Shown here: piece after piece, positions 7,498 to 14,257 of the stretch
How positions within the stretch are numbered: position 1 is the stretch's first letter
Layout of the letters: every line of letters starts with the position of its first letter
Source: JBBQXY01 sp038209195
GTDB lineage: Bacteria > Chloroflexota > Ktedonobacteria > Ktedonobacterales > Ktedonobacteraceae
DNA length: 16,670 nt
Direction: 5' to 3'
Assembly: GCA_038209195.1 (NCBI GenBank)
Contig: JBBQXY010000135.1
Location: forward strand, 1 to 16,670
Program-made: the position numbers and the translations under genes
Notes under the pieces: model-generated
The model's input: only the letters and a program-made list of their open reading frames with translations
What the model was told of the DNA's origin: nothing
Databases searched by the model: none

Positions 7498-7587
7498 GCT
7501 GATCTAGGAGAAGACCGTCCCTCTACGACATTTAGCGTTGCACGCTCCCCCTTGCGGGGGAGTGTCGCTGTGCATTGCCTTGTAGGA
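7498..7587 (-). other. Spacer between the two tRNA 3' halves, with a GCAA-loop hairpin
   Basis: This 90-nt spacer follows the proximal tRNA 3' half. It carries the hairpin CTCCCCC-GCAA-GGGGGAG (7560-7543 on the - strand), a GNRA tetraloop on a strong stem with no T-run after it. The part nearest domain V (GGTCTTCTCCTAGATCAGCC) resembles the domain IV end of the full intron (GGTCTCCTAGGATACGGGC). This suggests the cassette is what remains of a second, mostly deleted intron. Confidence 0.6.
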
Positions 7588-7622
7588 TGGGCGCTACTGG
7601 GATCGAACCAGTGGCCTCTTCG
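7588..7622 (-). tRNA. tRNA-Val(CAC) 3' half, proximal copy (C47)
   Basis: The exon is CGAAG, AGGCC, ACTGG-TTCGATC-CCAGT, AGCGCCC, A. It directly follows the 3' end of the complete group II intron. Joined to the 5' half (10710-10674) it makes a 72-nt tRNA without CCA (TCC follows). The only difference from the distal copy is C instead of U at position 47 in the variable loop. All stems pair. Confidence 0.9.
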
Positions 7623-7685
7623 ATAGAATAGATGGCTGGCGCGCCACCACTATTTCTAGTAGTACGTTTCCGACCACCCTTCTCC

Positions 7686-7719
7686 GAACCGGACAGGCAG
7701 CTTTCACCGCATCCGGCTC
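7686..7719 (-). ncRNA. Group II intron domain V (catalytic hairpin) of the complete intron
   Basis: The 34-nt element has stem GAGCCGGA/TCCGGTTC with the catalytic AGC triad at its base, a T-G pair, an unpaired CT bulge and upper stem GCGGT/GCTGC capped by GAAA. All canonical parts are present, so it looks active. An identical copy lies at 7456-7489. Confidence 0.93.
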
Positions 7720-7727
7720 TCCAAAGG

Positions 7728-8135
7728 TGCCCGTATCCTAGGAGACCTTAACAACCAAAAGATTACAACCTCACACATCAACGCCTTCGCGCTACTGTGT
7801 GGGATCTTCGGTTGGTCTCCTGGATAGGTTACCCAGCGAGGTCACTATGACTTTGGTATAACGGCTGCACTTCGTTGGGTAGACCCGAAGCGCATTTGAC
7901 GCTATTTGACTCCCCGGCGGTTAAACCAGCGACGGACAAGAGTCATTACCGTTATATGGTTCCTTTGTCATAAACACACAATTTCGCGTTTTCTCTAAAG
8001 GTTCCGTTACTTCCCGCGCCGGAGCATCGACGGAAGCAGGGAGCTAACCCCCGCGCCGAAGCATCGACAGGGCCAGCTTGTAGCCTTTAGTTACGTTAGT
8101 GTATTCGGTTGTTCAGGTACCTGCAACCCTCAAGG
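7728..8135 (-). other. Intron segment between the RT stop and domain V, with a 19-bp direct repeat
   Basis: About 400 nt lie between the maturase stop and domain V, with no gene. They contain a 19-bp direct repeat with one mismatch, CCCGCGCCGGAGCATCGAC at 8013-8031 and CCCGCGCCGAAGCATCGAC at 8050-8068 (37-bp period). Near domain V there is a long inverted pairing between GGAGACC...ACAACC (7741-7756) and GGTTGGTCTCC (7810-7820). It probably forms the 3' part of domain IV. Confidence 0.5.
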
Positions 8136-10076
8136 TTACAGCGGCTTTCTGGGATCGTAGGCCAGGTCCTTGAGCCTCAATCCATCGTACTCGCCTCTGT
8201 GGATCTTTTTGTGACATGTGCTGCACACCGGTACTTGCTTTCGGTTCATTATCCCCATGACTCTCGTGAAGCCCTGGCTCTTTGAACCATCCATCTTTCT
8301 CACGTGACGAACATGGTGCATTTCGATGCCTGCTGTTTCGCCACATATGCAGCATGGGTAGCCTAGCTTAGATCGCGTTCTCAACCTGACGTTCATCCGA
8401 ACTTTATCAACCGCCGGTTCGTCCGTAAAGGCGTCCCTTTTGATCGTCCAGTCCGTATTTCGATAGAACACGATTTTTATAGGCCTGTCTTTGCGCTTTA
8501 CTGTGACACTCACGTCCCGTTGTTTCATGATGCTCGTCACCGGCTTTTTCAGCTTTAATCCGAGCGTCTTCGCCAGAGAGTATTTCAGTATGTATTGCAC
8601 CCTCCACAGTTCTGAGAAGTTGTCCGTAGGTCTGTAGTAGTTCTGTATCCCTCTGTTAACAGAAGAGTACAGGTTTACTATTTGGTCCACGTCCAGCGTA
8701 GTCCAGCCCGCTTTGTGTGTAGGCAAGCCCTTCCCGTCACAGAACCCCCTTTGGTGAAGCCTTTTCAGGACTTCATTAATAGGGGCCTTTAACACCACTT
8801 CCATCCCGGTAGACCTTCTTTTGAAAGGTTTTCCCGATCCGTTGGTTGATGTTTTGACCTTCTGGTCTTGCCCTCTGCCTTTCCGAATTCTATACCCTAA
8901 GAATTCGGCTTCTTCCAGCTTCGCGTTCGTTACTTTGGTCTTTTCCTCACTGAGGGTTAGGGCCAGGTTTTGTATCAGGAAATTCCTGATCCTCTCCTTT
9001 ATATCCTCGGCGAGTTCTTTACTTCCCGTAACTCCGATCAGCCAGTCGTCGGCATACCTTACGTACTTAATTCTGACAAACTCTGGGTCATGTGTGTCCA
9101 GCGATGGTAGACTTCGCATCTGTTGGCCCAACATACGATATTCATCAGTATCGGCCTTACCAGCTTTTGCCATTTTCTGACGTCGGTCAGCAATGGCCCG
9201 GTATTCCCGGTTGGTTCGTCTGGCTTTGCCTTTCTCTAGCTCTACTTGCAGTTGCTTCACGTAAACGTCTAGCTCATGCAGGTAGATGTTTGCTAGTATC
9301 GGGCTTGCGATGCCTCCCTGGGGGGTTCCCGCTAGCGAGTCGCGCCTGGTACCGTCCAGGTCCATGTACCCCGCCTTGAGTATTTTCCAAATCAGGTTAA
9401 TAAATCTCTGGTCTGAAACCTTCCTCTCAATGAGTTTAACCAGTATTTCATGGTCTATGTCATCGAAGCAGGATGCTATGTCCCCTTCCAGGAACCATGA
9501 TACACCACTCCACTTGCGTTGTATCTCCCTCAATGCGCTGTGACAGCTTTTCGAGTTTCTAAAGCCGTGGCTATTCTCTAAGAAGTAGGGGCCTGCCGGG
9601 CTGTCATAGACAGCTTCCAGTATGAACATTACTACCTCTTGCACCAGCTTGTCCCGCGCGCTAGGTATTCCCAGTTTCCTGAGCTTCCCATTGCTCTTTG
9701 GTATATAGGTAGTGCGAACTGGTTTACATTGATAGCTCTCGTCCCTCATCGTTTCAATGAGTTTTTCGAGTTGAGCCATTGAAAACCCGTCCAGAGTGTC
9801 TCCATCGGTACCGGGGGTCATATTACCCGGTTTCGACTTCATACGCTCGTAGGCCAGGATATACATGTCCTTGTCGAGCAATAACTTGTAGAGACCCTGG
9901 TTGACCCACTCACGCCTTGCGTTAAGTTTACGGATCACTTCGAGCCTCGTAAGTCCCTTGTAACCCGCCACATCCGGCATGGGTGTGTCTCCTATTCGGT
10001 TTTCTACTTTGGCCCTATTCCGCCCCTTGGTTCTCGTCTGACATTTCTGCCAGAACTTTGTACTGTGGGTCTTCAT
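8136..10076 (-). CDS. ltrA: Group II intron reverse transcriptase/maturase with HNH endonuclease
   Basis: The 646-residue intron-encoded protein has the full mobile layout. The reverse transcriptase covers about 60-400, with RT motifs IPKSNGKLRKLGIP (125-138), HGFR (170-173), FLEGDIASCFDDI (195-207), GTPQGGIASPILANIYL (250-266) and catalytic YADD (341-344). A family-typical charged insertion (about 275-330) lies between the PQGG and YADD motifs. The maturase (X) domain follows (about 420-500, with LYSSVNRGIQNYY), then a DNA-binding stretch and an HNH/zinc endonuclease (C575/C578, H587-H588, C618/C621, H622, H626). It would stabilise the ribozyme for splicing and drive retrohoming. The ATG at 10076 is 28 nt after a strong AAGGAGG, which is too far for normal use, so translation may depend on RNA folding. 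No stop or frameshift interrupts it. Confidence 0.95.
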   Translation of the reverse strand: MKTHSTKFWQKCQTRTKGRNRAKVENRIGDTPMPDVAGYKGLTRLEVIRKLNARREWVNQGLYKLLLDKDMYILAYERMKSKPGNMTPGTDGDTLDGFSMAQLEKLIETMRDESYQCKPVRTTYIPKSNGKLRKLGIPSARDKLVQEVVMFILEAVYDSPAGPYFLENSHGFRNSKSCHSALREIQRKWSGVSWFLEGDIASCFDDIDHEILVKLIERKVSDQRFINLIWKILKAGYMDLDGTRRDSLAGTPQGGIASPILANIYLHELDVYVKQLQVELEKGKARRTNREYRAIADRRQKMAKAGKADTDEYRMLGQQMRSLPSLDTHDPEFVRIKYVRYADDWLIGVTGSKELAEDIKERIRNFLIQNLALTLSEEKTKVTNAKLEEAEFLGYRIRKGRGQDQKVKTSTNGSGKPFKRRSTGMEVVLKAPINEVLKRLHQRGFCDGKGLPTHKAGWTTLDVDQIVNLYSSVNRGIQNYYRPTDNFSELWRVQYILKYSLAKTLGLKLKKPVTSIMKQRDVSVTVKRKDRPIKIVFYRNTDWTIKRDAFTDEPAVDKVRMNVRLRTRSKLGYPCCICGETAGIEMHHVRHVRKMDGSKSQGFTRVMGIMNRKQVPVCSTCHKKIHRGEYDGLRLKDLAYDPRKPL

Positions 10077-10399
10077 CAGGCCTGTTTTCGCTTTACAAGA
10101 TCCTCCTTATAAGGTTGTCCTACAGTTGCTAGGGTCTCCTAGCTGCCTAATCTCTCTTGGCCTCATACCTCATCCAAGGTAGCCGCGATGAATTAGGTAG
10201 TGGCACCTTCTACACCCCTTCCCCGTGTCCCAGGCATTACCCTGGGCGTTTGAGTACTATGGGTGTTCTGTCACCATGGGGGTCTCCCCCTTTAGGTGAT
10301 CCCGTAGTTACGAACCAACCCATGTCTGTACTTAGGCCCCCAACTCTCAGGTTGGCTACTCATCGTAGCCCTGCCGTGATGTAGAGAATTCTAATGCAA

Positions 10400-10405
10400 T
10401 CACAC
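10400..10405 (-). other. Candidate EBS1 of the group II intron
   Basis: On the - strand this reads GTGTGA, the exact complement of the last six bases of the 5' exon (TCACAC, 10679-10674). It lies about 270 nt into the intron, where domain I usually carries EBS1. The six-base pairing covers the whole anticodon CAC. Confidence 0.65.
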
Positions 10406-10457
10406 CGTCTGCACCAGAACATCACGCACGCCCAATAGCACCGTGATGGCGTGGAAC

Positions 10458-10462
10458 CTTCG
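10458..10462 (-). other. Candidate EBS2 of the group II intron
   Basis: On the - strand this reads CGAAG, complementary to CTTCG (10685-10681) just upstream of IBS1 in the 5' exon. It lies 5' of EBS1 in the intron, as expected. The match is only five bases, so the call is tentative. Confidence 0.4.
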
Positions 10463-10673
10463 CTAGATCGCTCTGATTGGGTTCAACCAGTCTAGGCTTG
10501 ACCATATACAGATTAGCTGACGGACAGGACTTAGGTACTTATCCCCTTCCGCCTTTTCGCACCATGCTATTGTCCCCCTCGACTTTCGCCTAAAGGTTAG
10601 GTGCGGCTTTAGACACTTTATCTCCAGTGTCACCGTCCTTTACGGTTCGGGTTGGTACGCCACAACGGCGCAC

Positions 10674-10710
10674 GTGTGAACGAAGCGCTCTCCCGCTGAG
10701 CTAAGCGCCC
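10674..10710 (-). tRNA. tRNA-Val(CAC) 5' half
   Basis: This 37-nt exon runs GGGCGCT (acceptor), TA, GCTC-AGCGGGA-GAGC (D arm), G, CTTCG (5' anticodon stem) and TTCACAC (anticodon loop). The anticodon is CAC at positions 34-36, reading the valine codon GUG. The group II intron follows directly. No second 5' half exists in the window, so both downstream 3' halves depend on this one. GUG can usually also be read by tRNA-Val(UAC), which may explain why the insertion is tolerated (inference). Confidence 0.92.
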
Positions 10711-10728
10711 TTGCTATTGACAGAAGCA

Positions 10729-10757
10729 ACTATAGCATCAGAGGTAGAGAATGTCAA
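10729..10757 (-). promoter_or_regulatory. Promoter of the split tRNA-Val gene
   Basis: A perfect -35 TTGACA (10757-10752), a 17-bp spacer and -10 TATAGT (10734-10729) lie on the - strand. The start would be near 10722, about 12 nt before the tRNA 5' end. The first base of the -35 box is also the last base of the lysS terminator arm. Confidence 0.85.
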
Positions 10758-10827
10758 GCATTCTGGGTGTGGCAAAACGGAGGCCGACCATGCTGGTCGG
10801 CCTCCGTTTTGCCACACCCAAAATGCT
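10757..10827 (-). terminator. lysS terminator, 34-bp hairpin
   Basis: Arms 10757-10790 and 10794-10827 pair with one mismatch (26 bp perfect in the inner part) around a TGC loop. Reading on the - strand, the inner stem TGGTCGGCCTCC-type arm is followed by GTTTTGCC; the same holds on the + strand, so it may work in both directions. It begins at the very end of lysS and insulates it from the tRNA-Val promoter. Confidence 0.88.
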
Positions 10828-12306
10828 CTATTGCTCCTCTGCCGTCTTCCTCATCGTGGGGAAGAGGATGACGTCTCGAATGGAATCCTGATCAGCCATG
10901 AGCATAGCTAGGCGATCAACGCCCAAGCCAAGGCCTCCGGTGGGCGGCATCCCTATTTCCAGAGCCTCCAAAAAGTCCTCGTCCAACACCTGGGCTTCAT
11001 CGTCGCCCTGGTCACGCTGGCGCATCTGATCCTCGAAACGCGCACGCTGATCCAATGGATCGTTTAACTCGGTGAAGGCGTTGCCGCACTCCAGGCCGCC
11101 GATAAACGGCTGGAAGCGATCCACCAGACCCGCGATCTCTGGATGATCCTTCGCCAGTGGCGAAACGTCACGCGGATAGTCGGTCAGAAAGAGGGCCTGG
11201 CGCAGCTCTGGAATACCCTTGCGGAACATCGCTCCCTTCAAGTCATCAATCAAACGCCCACGCCCAAGCTTGGGGTCAGCCTCATACCCATTGGCACGCA
11301 TTGCCGCCGCCAGGCTCTCCTTATCGGGGAAGTTATTCACGTCAATGCCGGTAAATTCCGCAATTGCGTCCAGGAGGCGTATGCGCCGCCACGGCGGCGT
11401 CAAATCTATCTCCGTACCCTGGTACGTAATAAGCGGCGTCCCCTTCACTTCCAGCGCAATGAAGTGTATCATCTCTTCGACCAGATTCATAATATCGTTA
11501 TAATCAGCAAAAGCCTGATAGCATTCCATCATAGTAAATTCAGGATTATGGCTGCGATCAATACCCTCGTTACGAAAATCACGTCCTATTTCATAGACTC
11601 GTTCAAACCCACCCACAATCAAGCGTTTAAGATAGAGTTCCACGGCAATACGCAGATATAAATCGCGCTCTAAGGTATTATGATGCGTCACAAATGGGCG
11701 TGCGGTCGCTCCGCCATAGAGAGGCTGTAACATAGGCGTCTCAACCTCGATAAAGCCTTGCTCATCCAGGTAACGTCGCATAGCAGAGATCGTGCGACTG
11801 CGCGTGACAAAGATCTGCCGCGCCTCATCGCCATTGGCGATCAAATCAAGGTAACGCTTGCGCTGACGAATCTCCTTATCTTCCAGCCCGTGGAATTTCT
11901 CCGGGAGCGGACGCAACGACTTGGAGAGCAGGCGATATTCGCGCACATGCACAGTACGTTCCCCCGTCCTGGTCACAAAGAGAAAACCGCTCACCTGGAT
12001 GAAATCACCAATGTCCAGCAGCTTGAGAGCTCGATAGGACTCTTCGCCAATATCATTGATGCGGAAGAAGACCTGCATACTGCCGCTGCCATCTTCGATC
12101 TTGAAGAACGCAACCTTCCCCATCTCACGCATGAGGCGAATGCGCCCGGTGAGTGTCACGGAGCCATCTGGCCCCTGTAATGTATCAAAATGTTCTAATA
12201 CCTCGGCTATTGTATGAGTACGCTGCACTTGATTGGGGTACGGGTTGATACCCTTTTCCCGCAATGCATAGAGGCGTTGCAGCCTTACATCTCGTTCATC
12301 TGCCAT
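10828..12306 (-). CDS. lysS: Lysyl-tRNA synthetase, class II
   Basis: The enzyme charges tRNA-Lys with lysine using ATP, in the cytoplasm. The 492-residue product has an N-terminal OB-fold anticodon-binding domain (about 50-130, with VTLTGRIRLMREMGKVAFFKI) and the class II catalytic core. Motif 1 has FIEVETPML (185-193), motif 2 GRDFRNEG (241-248) and motif 3 GLGLGVDRLAM (458-468). I place the start at the ATG at 12306 (MADERDVRLQRLYALREKGINPYPN), which matches the family N-terminus and follows GGAGGAG by about 15 nt. A longer frame up to 12438 has no family match and runs through the promoter. The length is normal. It lies downstream of greA but has its own likely promoter, and ends in a strong terminator. 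Confidence 0.96.
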   Translation of the reverse strand: MADERDVRLQRLYALREKGINPYPNQVQRTHTIAEVLEHFDTLQGPDGSVTLTGRIRLMREMGKVAFFKIEDGSGSMQVFFRINDIGEESYRALKLLDIGDFIQVSGFLFVTRTGERTVHVREYRLLSKSLRPLPEKFHGLEDKEIRQRKRYLDLIANGDEARQIFVTRSRTISAMRRYLDEQGFIEVETPMLQPLYGGATARPFVTHHNTLERDLYLRIAVELYLKRLIVGGFERVYEIGRDFRNEGIDRSHNPEFTMMECYQAFADYNDIMNLVEEMIHFIALEVKGTPLITYQGTEIDLTPPWRRIRLLDAIAEFTGIDVNNFPDKESLAAAMRANGYEADPKLGRGRLIDDLKGAMFRKGIPELRQALFLTDYPRDVSPLAKDHPEIAGLVDRFQPFIGGLECGNAFTELNDPLDQRARFEDQMRQRDQGDDEAQVLDEDFLEALEIGMPPTGGLGLGVDRLAMLMADQDSIRDVILFPTMRKTAEEQ

Positions 12307-12366
12307 AACTGTTCTATTTTTCTCCTCCAACATATTTTGCCAACACGGCTGTCTTAATTTTTCCGT

Positions 12367-12375
12367 ATTGTAACA
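12367..12375 (-). promoter_or_regulatory. Likely lysS promoter, extended -10
   Basis: TGTTACAAT on the - strand (12375-12367) is an extended -10 element after the greA terminator. A clear -35 is missing. The start would lie about 55 nt before the lysS ATG. Confidence 0.45.
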
Positions 12376-12435
12376 CTGTTTCACCTTTAGGCATAGAGCA
12401 CAATTGCTCCCTTCCTTAAAGGTTTTGTGTAGCAC

Positions 12436-12484
12436 CAAACAAAAACCGACCTGTGGCTCCTACTTCATTGGGCCGCAGGTCGGT
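12436..12484 (-). terminator. greA Rho-independent terminator
   Basis: On the - strand, ACCGACCTGCGGC (12484-12472) pairs with GCCACAGGTCGGT (12457-12445), with one internal mismatch, around a 14-nt loop. TTTTTGTTTG follows (12445-12436). It lies 22 bp after the greA stop. Confidence 0.9.
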
Positions 12485-12506
12485 CGATTGCTGCTACTTT
12501 GGAAAG

Positions 12507-12971
12507 CTACTCGATGGTGAGGATCGTATACTCCTTTACACCGCCGGGCGTAGAGACAATCACCATGTCGCCTACTTTATGGCCCAACAGCGCTTTCCCT
12601 ACCGGCGATTCGTTTGAAATCCGTCCGGCACTGGGATTGGCTTCATACGCTCCCACGAGCGTGTAATTGTACTCGCGATCATCATTGTTGCGCAAGGCCA
12701 CCACCGAACCAAGCGTCACCTGGTCAGTCTCTACCTTGCTAATCAATTTGGCCTTCGCCAGCAACTGCTCTAACTCCAGGATGCGCCCTTCCAGGCGTGC
12801 CTGCTGGTCTTTAGCGTCCTCATAGGCCGCGTTGTCAATGACATCGCCTGACTCTTTCGCATCATGAAGGTACTGTGCTACCTGTGCCCGCCCCGCAGTT
12901 CGCAATAGCTCCAACTGACTTAGCGCGTGCTGTTGACCGTCATTCGTGAGGAATACTTCCTGTGTCTCCAA
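12507..12971 (-). CDS. greA: Transcription elongation factor GreA
   Basis: GreA enters the RNA polymerase secondary channel and stimulates cleavage of backtracked RNA. The 154-residue protein has the N-terminal coiled coil (about 10-78) and the C-terminal FKBP-like domain (about 82-154, with SPVGKALLGHKVGD). The acidic tip reads GDVIDNAAYEDAK (42-54). D43 matches the conserved Asp, but the second acidic position, usually Glu (GDLSENAEY), is Asp (D46) here. The start is a TTG at 12971, supported by AAGGGA 7 nt upstream; no in-frame ATG fits. It sits between birA and lysS, with a terminator after it. Confidence 0.93.
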   Translation of the reverse strand: METQEVFLTNDGQQHALSQLELLRTAGRAQVAQYLHDAKESGDVIDNAAYEDAKDQQARLEGRILELEQLLAKAKLISKVETDQVTLGSVVALRNNDDREYNYTLVGAYEANPSAGRISNESPVGKALLGHKVGDMVIVSTPGGVKEYTILTIE

Positions 12972-13001
12972 CTCTGTTTCCCTTCATTACTCTGCTAATA
13001 A

Positions 13002-13056
13002 GGTACATCCTGTACCCTACAGCAGATATCTAGTGTAGCTATCCAAAAAGGATAGC
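13002..13056 (-). terminator. Two small hairpins between birA and greA
   Basis: GCTATCC-N5-GGATAGC (13038-13056; on the - strand the loop is TTTTT) lies 7 bp after the birA stop. GGTACA-TCC-TGTACC (13002-13016) lies closer to greA. Neither has a clean T-run after the stem, so at most the first is a weak terminator or an mRNA-end structure. Confidence 0.35.
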
Positions 13057-13063
13057 GTATTGA

Positions 13064-13939
13064 TTAACCGAGTGTGTATCCTACATCTCCCCAGCTAATA
13101 CTGACTAGTTCACCTGAATGACGACGGAGTAACAGCTCTCCATTATCATCCACACCTTCAGCGATACCGTTCAGTACGGTATCTCCCTGCTGCACCTGGA
13201 TCGAGCGACCAAGTGTCGATAAATGTTGACGCCATCGCTCCAGCAAAGAGCGCGTCGCCCGCTCAAGCCCTTGAGCGGCGTGTTCTGTAACCATCTGCTG
13301 CAATACGAGATAATCATCCTCTATGCGTTGCAACATATGGGCAATAAATAGCTCGCGACTTACCTCGTGTCCACAAACGGTTTCCAAGGTTGTCGCTCCA
13401 CTATATTGTGCTGCCTGAGATTGAAACAGAGTGGGCAAATCAGCACTATGCCCGTTATGCCCATTGACATTGACGCCTATACCAAGGATGGCAACCAATT
13501 GACCGAGGCGATCATGACTAGTCTCGATCAGAATACCAGCAACTTTGCGGTCGCCGATCAGGACATCATTGGGCCATTTAATGGTTGCGGAGACTCCACA
13601 GGTATCGGTAATCGCGCTTACAACTGCCAGAGGCCCAATCATCACCAACCAATGAGGCGGGAACAGCGGCCTGAGCAGTGTAGATGAAAGCACATTGCAT
13701 CCTGCAACATCTACCCATCGACGGCCTAGCCGCCCTTTACCGGCACTTTGACTGTCGGCAAGTACAACCACTCCCTCTTCCGCCTGCTCATGAGCTAGAT
13801 GCATCGCGTGCGCGTTCGTCGAGTCAACTACTGGTAGATAGAACAGCTTATCTCCCTGCCCGAACAATCGGGTCACTAGCTGGCATTGAATCTGAGCAAT
13901 GTCCAGAGTCTTCATCTGAGGAGAAAAGCCTAACTGCAT
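13064..13939 (-). CDS. birA: Biotin--protein ligase (monofunctional BirA type)
   Basis: The enzyme makes biotinyl-AMP and transfers biotin to the biotin carrier domain of carboxylases. The 291-residue protein starts directly in the catalytic domain; there is no N-terminal helix-turn-helix, so it should not be a biotin repressor. Motifs are DSTN (39-42), SAGKGRLGRRW (65-75, biotin/AMP loop), KWPNDV (121-126) and RKVAGIL (131-137) with the catalytic-type lysine K132, then GIGVNVN. A C-terminal SH3-like domain (about 240-290) follows. The ATG at 13939 is supported by TAGGATGG about 6-8 nt upstream. The next gene, greA, starts 92 bp after its stop. Confidence 0.94.
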   Translation of the reverse strand: MQLGFSPQMKTLDIAQIQCQLVTRLFGQGDKLFYLPVVDSTNAHAMHLAHEQAEEGVVVLADSQSAGKGRLGRRWVDVAGCNVLSSTLLRPLFPPHWLVMIGPLAVVSAITDTCGVSATIKWPNDVLIGDRKVAGILIETSHDRLGQLVAILGIGVNVNGHNGHSADLPTLFQSQAAQYSGATTLETVCGHEVSRELFIAHMLQRIEDDYLVLQQMVTEHAAQGLERATRSLLERWRQHLSTLGRSIQVQQGDTVLNGIAEGVDDNGELLLRRHSGELVSISWGDVGYTLG

Positions 13940-14095
13940 GCAGCCATCCTACCAATACACAGAACAAAATAGAAGCCAGGGAATAAGAAGAAGTTCAACA
14001 ACCGCAAATGGGCAACGTTGAACTCAAGTGTCGTGTGGGTGAATCAACCTCCGCTACTTAGATAGCATGAAATTGAAGGGACAAACCAAAGCTAT
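13940..14095 (-). other. Leader region of birA
   Basis: This 156-bp gap separates birA from the short transcription unit upstream. It has an imperfect hairpin with GTTCAAC/GTTGAAC ends (13993-14024). No convincing promoter is visible; TTGAAC with a weak TTCTAT is the best pair. Confidence 0.35.
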
Positions 14096-14142
14096 AAAAA
14101 CCCCAGAGTGAGAAGCGCAATTCTTTGTACTCTCACTCTGGG
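14096..14142 (-). terminator. Terminator of the short transcription unit
   Basis: CCCAGAGTGAGA (14142-14131) pairs perfectly with TCTCACTCTGGG (14113-14102) over a 17-nt loop, followed by GTTTTT (14101-14096) on the - strand. Confidence 0.9.
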
Positions 14143-14146
14143 ATGA

Positions 14147-14257
14147 CGCTGCACAGGCAGGGGAAGTTATCCGCCTACCAGTGAGCTTGTGTCGGCATTA
14201 GTGCCGACTACCTCTCAACTGGAAGGTGCGGGAAATTACTAGGCTGCCTGTGCAGCG
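14147..14257 (-). ncRNA. Structured RNA segment bounded by a 14-bp inverted repeat
   Basis: CTGCCTGTGCAGCG and its exact reverse complement (14244-14257 and 14147-14160) enclose 83 nt. Inside is a perfect hairpin GTCGGCA-N4-TGCCGAC (14191-14208). Together with the terminator hairpin just downstream this makes a compact folded transcript of about 200 nt. I do not recognise it as a known RNA family (not T-box, 6S or SRP by eye). Confidence 0.6.

Larger units (their letters stand above)
7623..10673 (-). mobile_element. Group II intron inserted in the anticodon arm of tRNA-Val(CAC)
   Basis: The intron is 3,051 nt. It starts with GTGCG (10673-10669), the group II 5' consensus, and ends with AT (7624-7623). 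Domain I to III fill about 10673-10110, the RT ORF lies in the domain IV loop, domain V is at 7719-7686 and domain VI at about 7685-7623. Domain VI pairs AGAA/TTCT and GGGTGG/CCATCT around a bulged A at 7629, seven nt from the 3' end, flanked by a G-U pair. Removal joins ..TTCACAC to CGAAG.. and restores a perfect anticodon stem. The insertion point is therefore between standard positions 38 and 39. The intron lies in the same strand as the tRNA, as needed for splicing. It may still be mobile, since the RT looks intact. Confidence 0.93.

Noticed and set aside
7362..7622. Two separate tRNA genes at 7362 and 7588
   Set aside because: Each holds only the 3' half; a 5' half with acceptor and D arm occurs once, at 10674-10710.
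8821..9543. + strand ORFs opposite the reverse transcriptase
   Set aside because: They are shadows of the RT gene, which has complete catalytic motifs on the - strand.
12307..12438. N-terminal extension of lysS by 44 codons
   Set aside because: It passes through the extended -10 and the ribosome site of lysS, and has no match to the LysRS N-terminus.
12307..12506. T-box or other riboswitch before lysS
   Set aside because: The only strong structure is the greA terminator with its T-run; there is no T-box bulge sequence and no antiterminator pairing.
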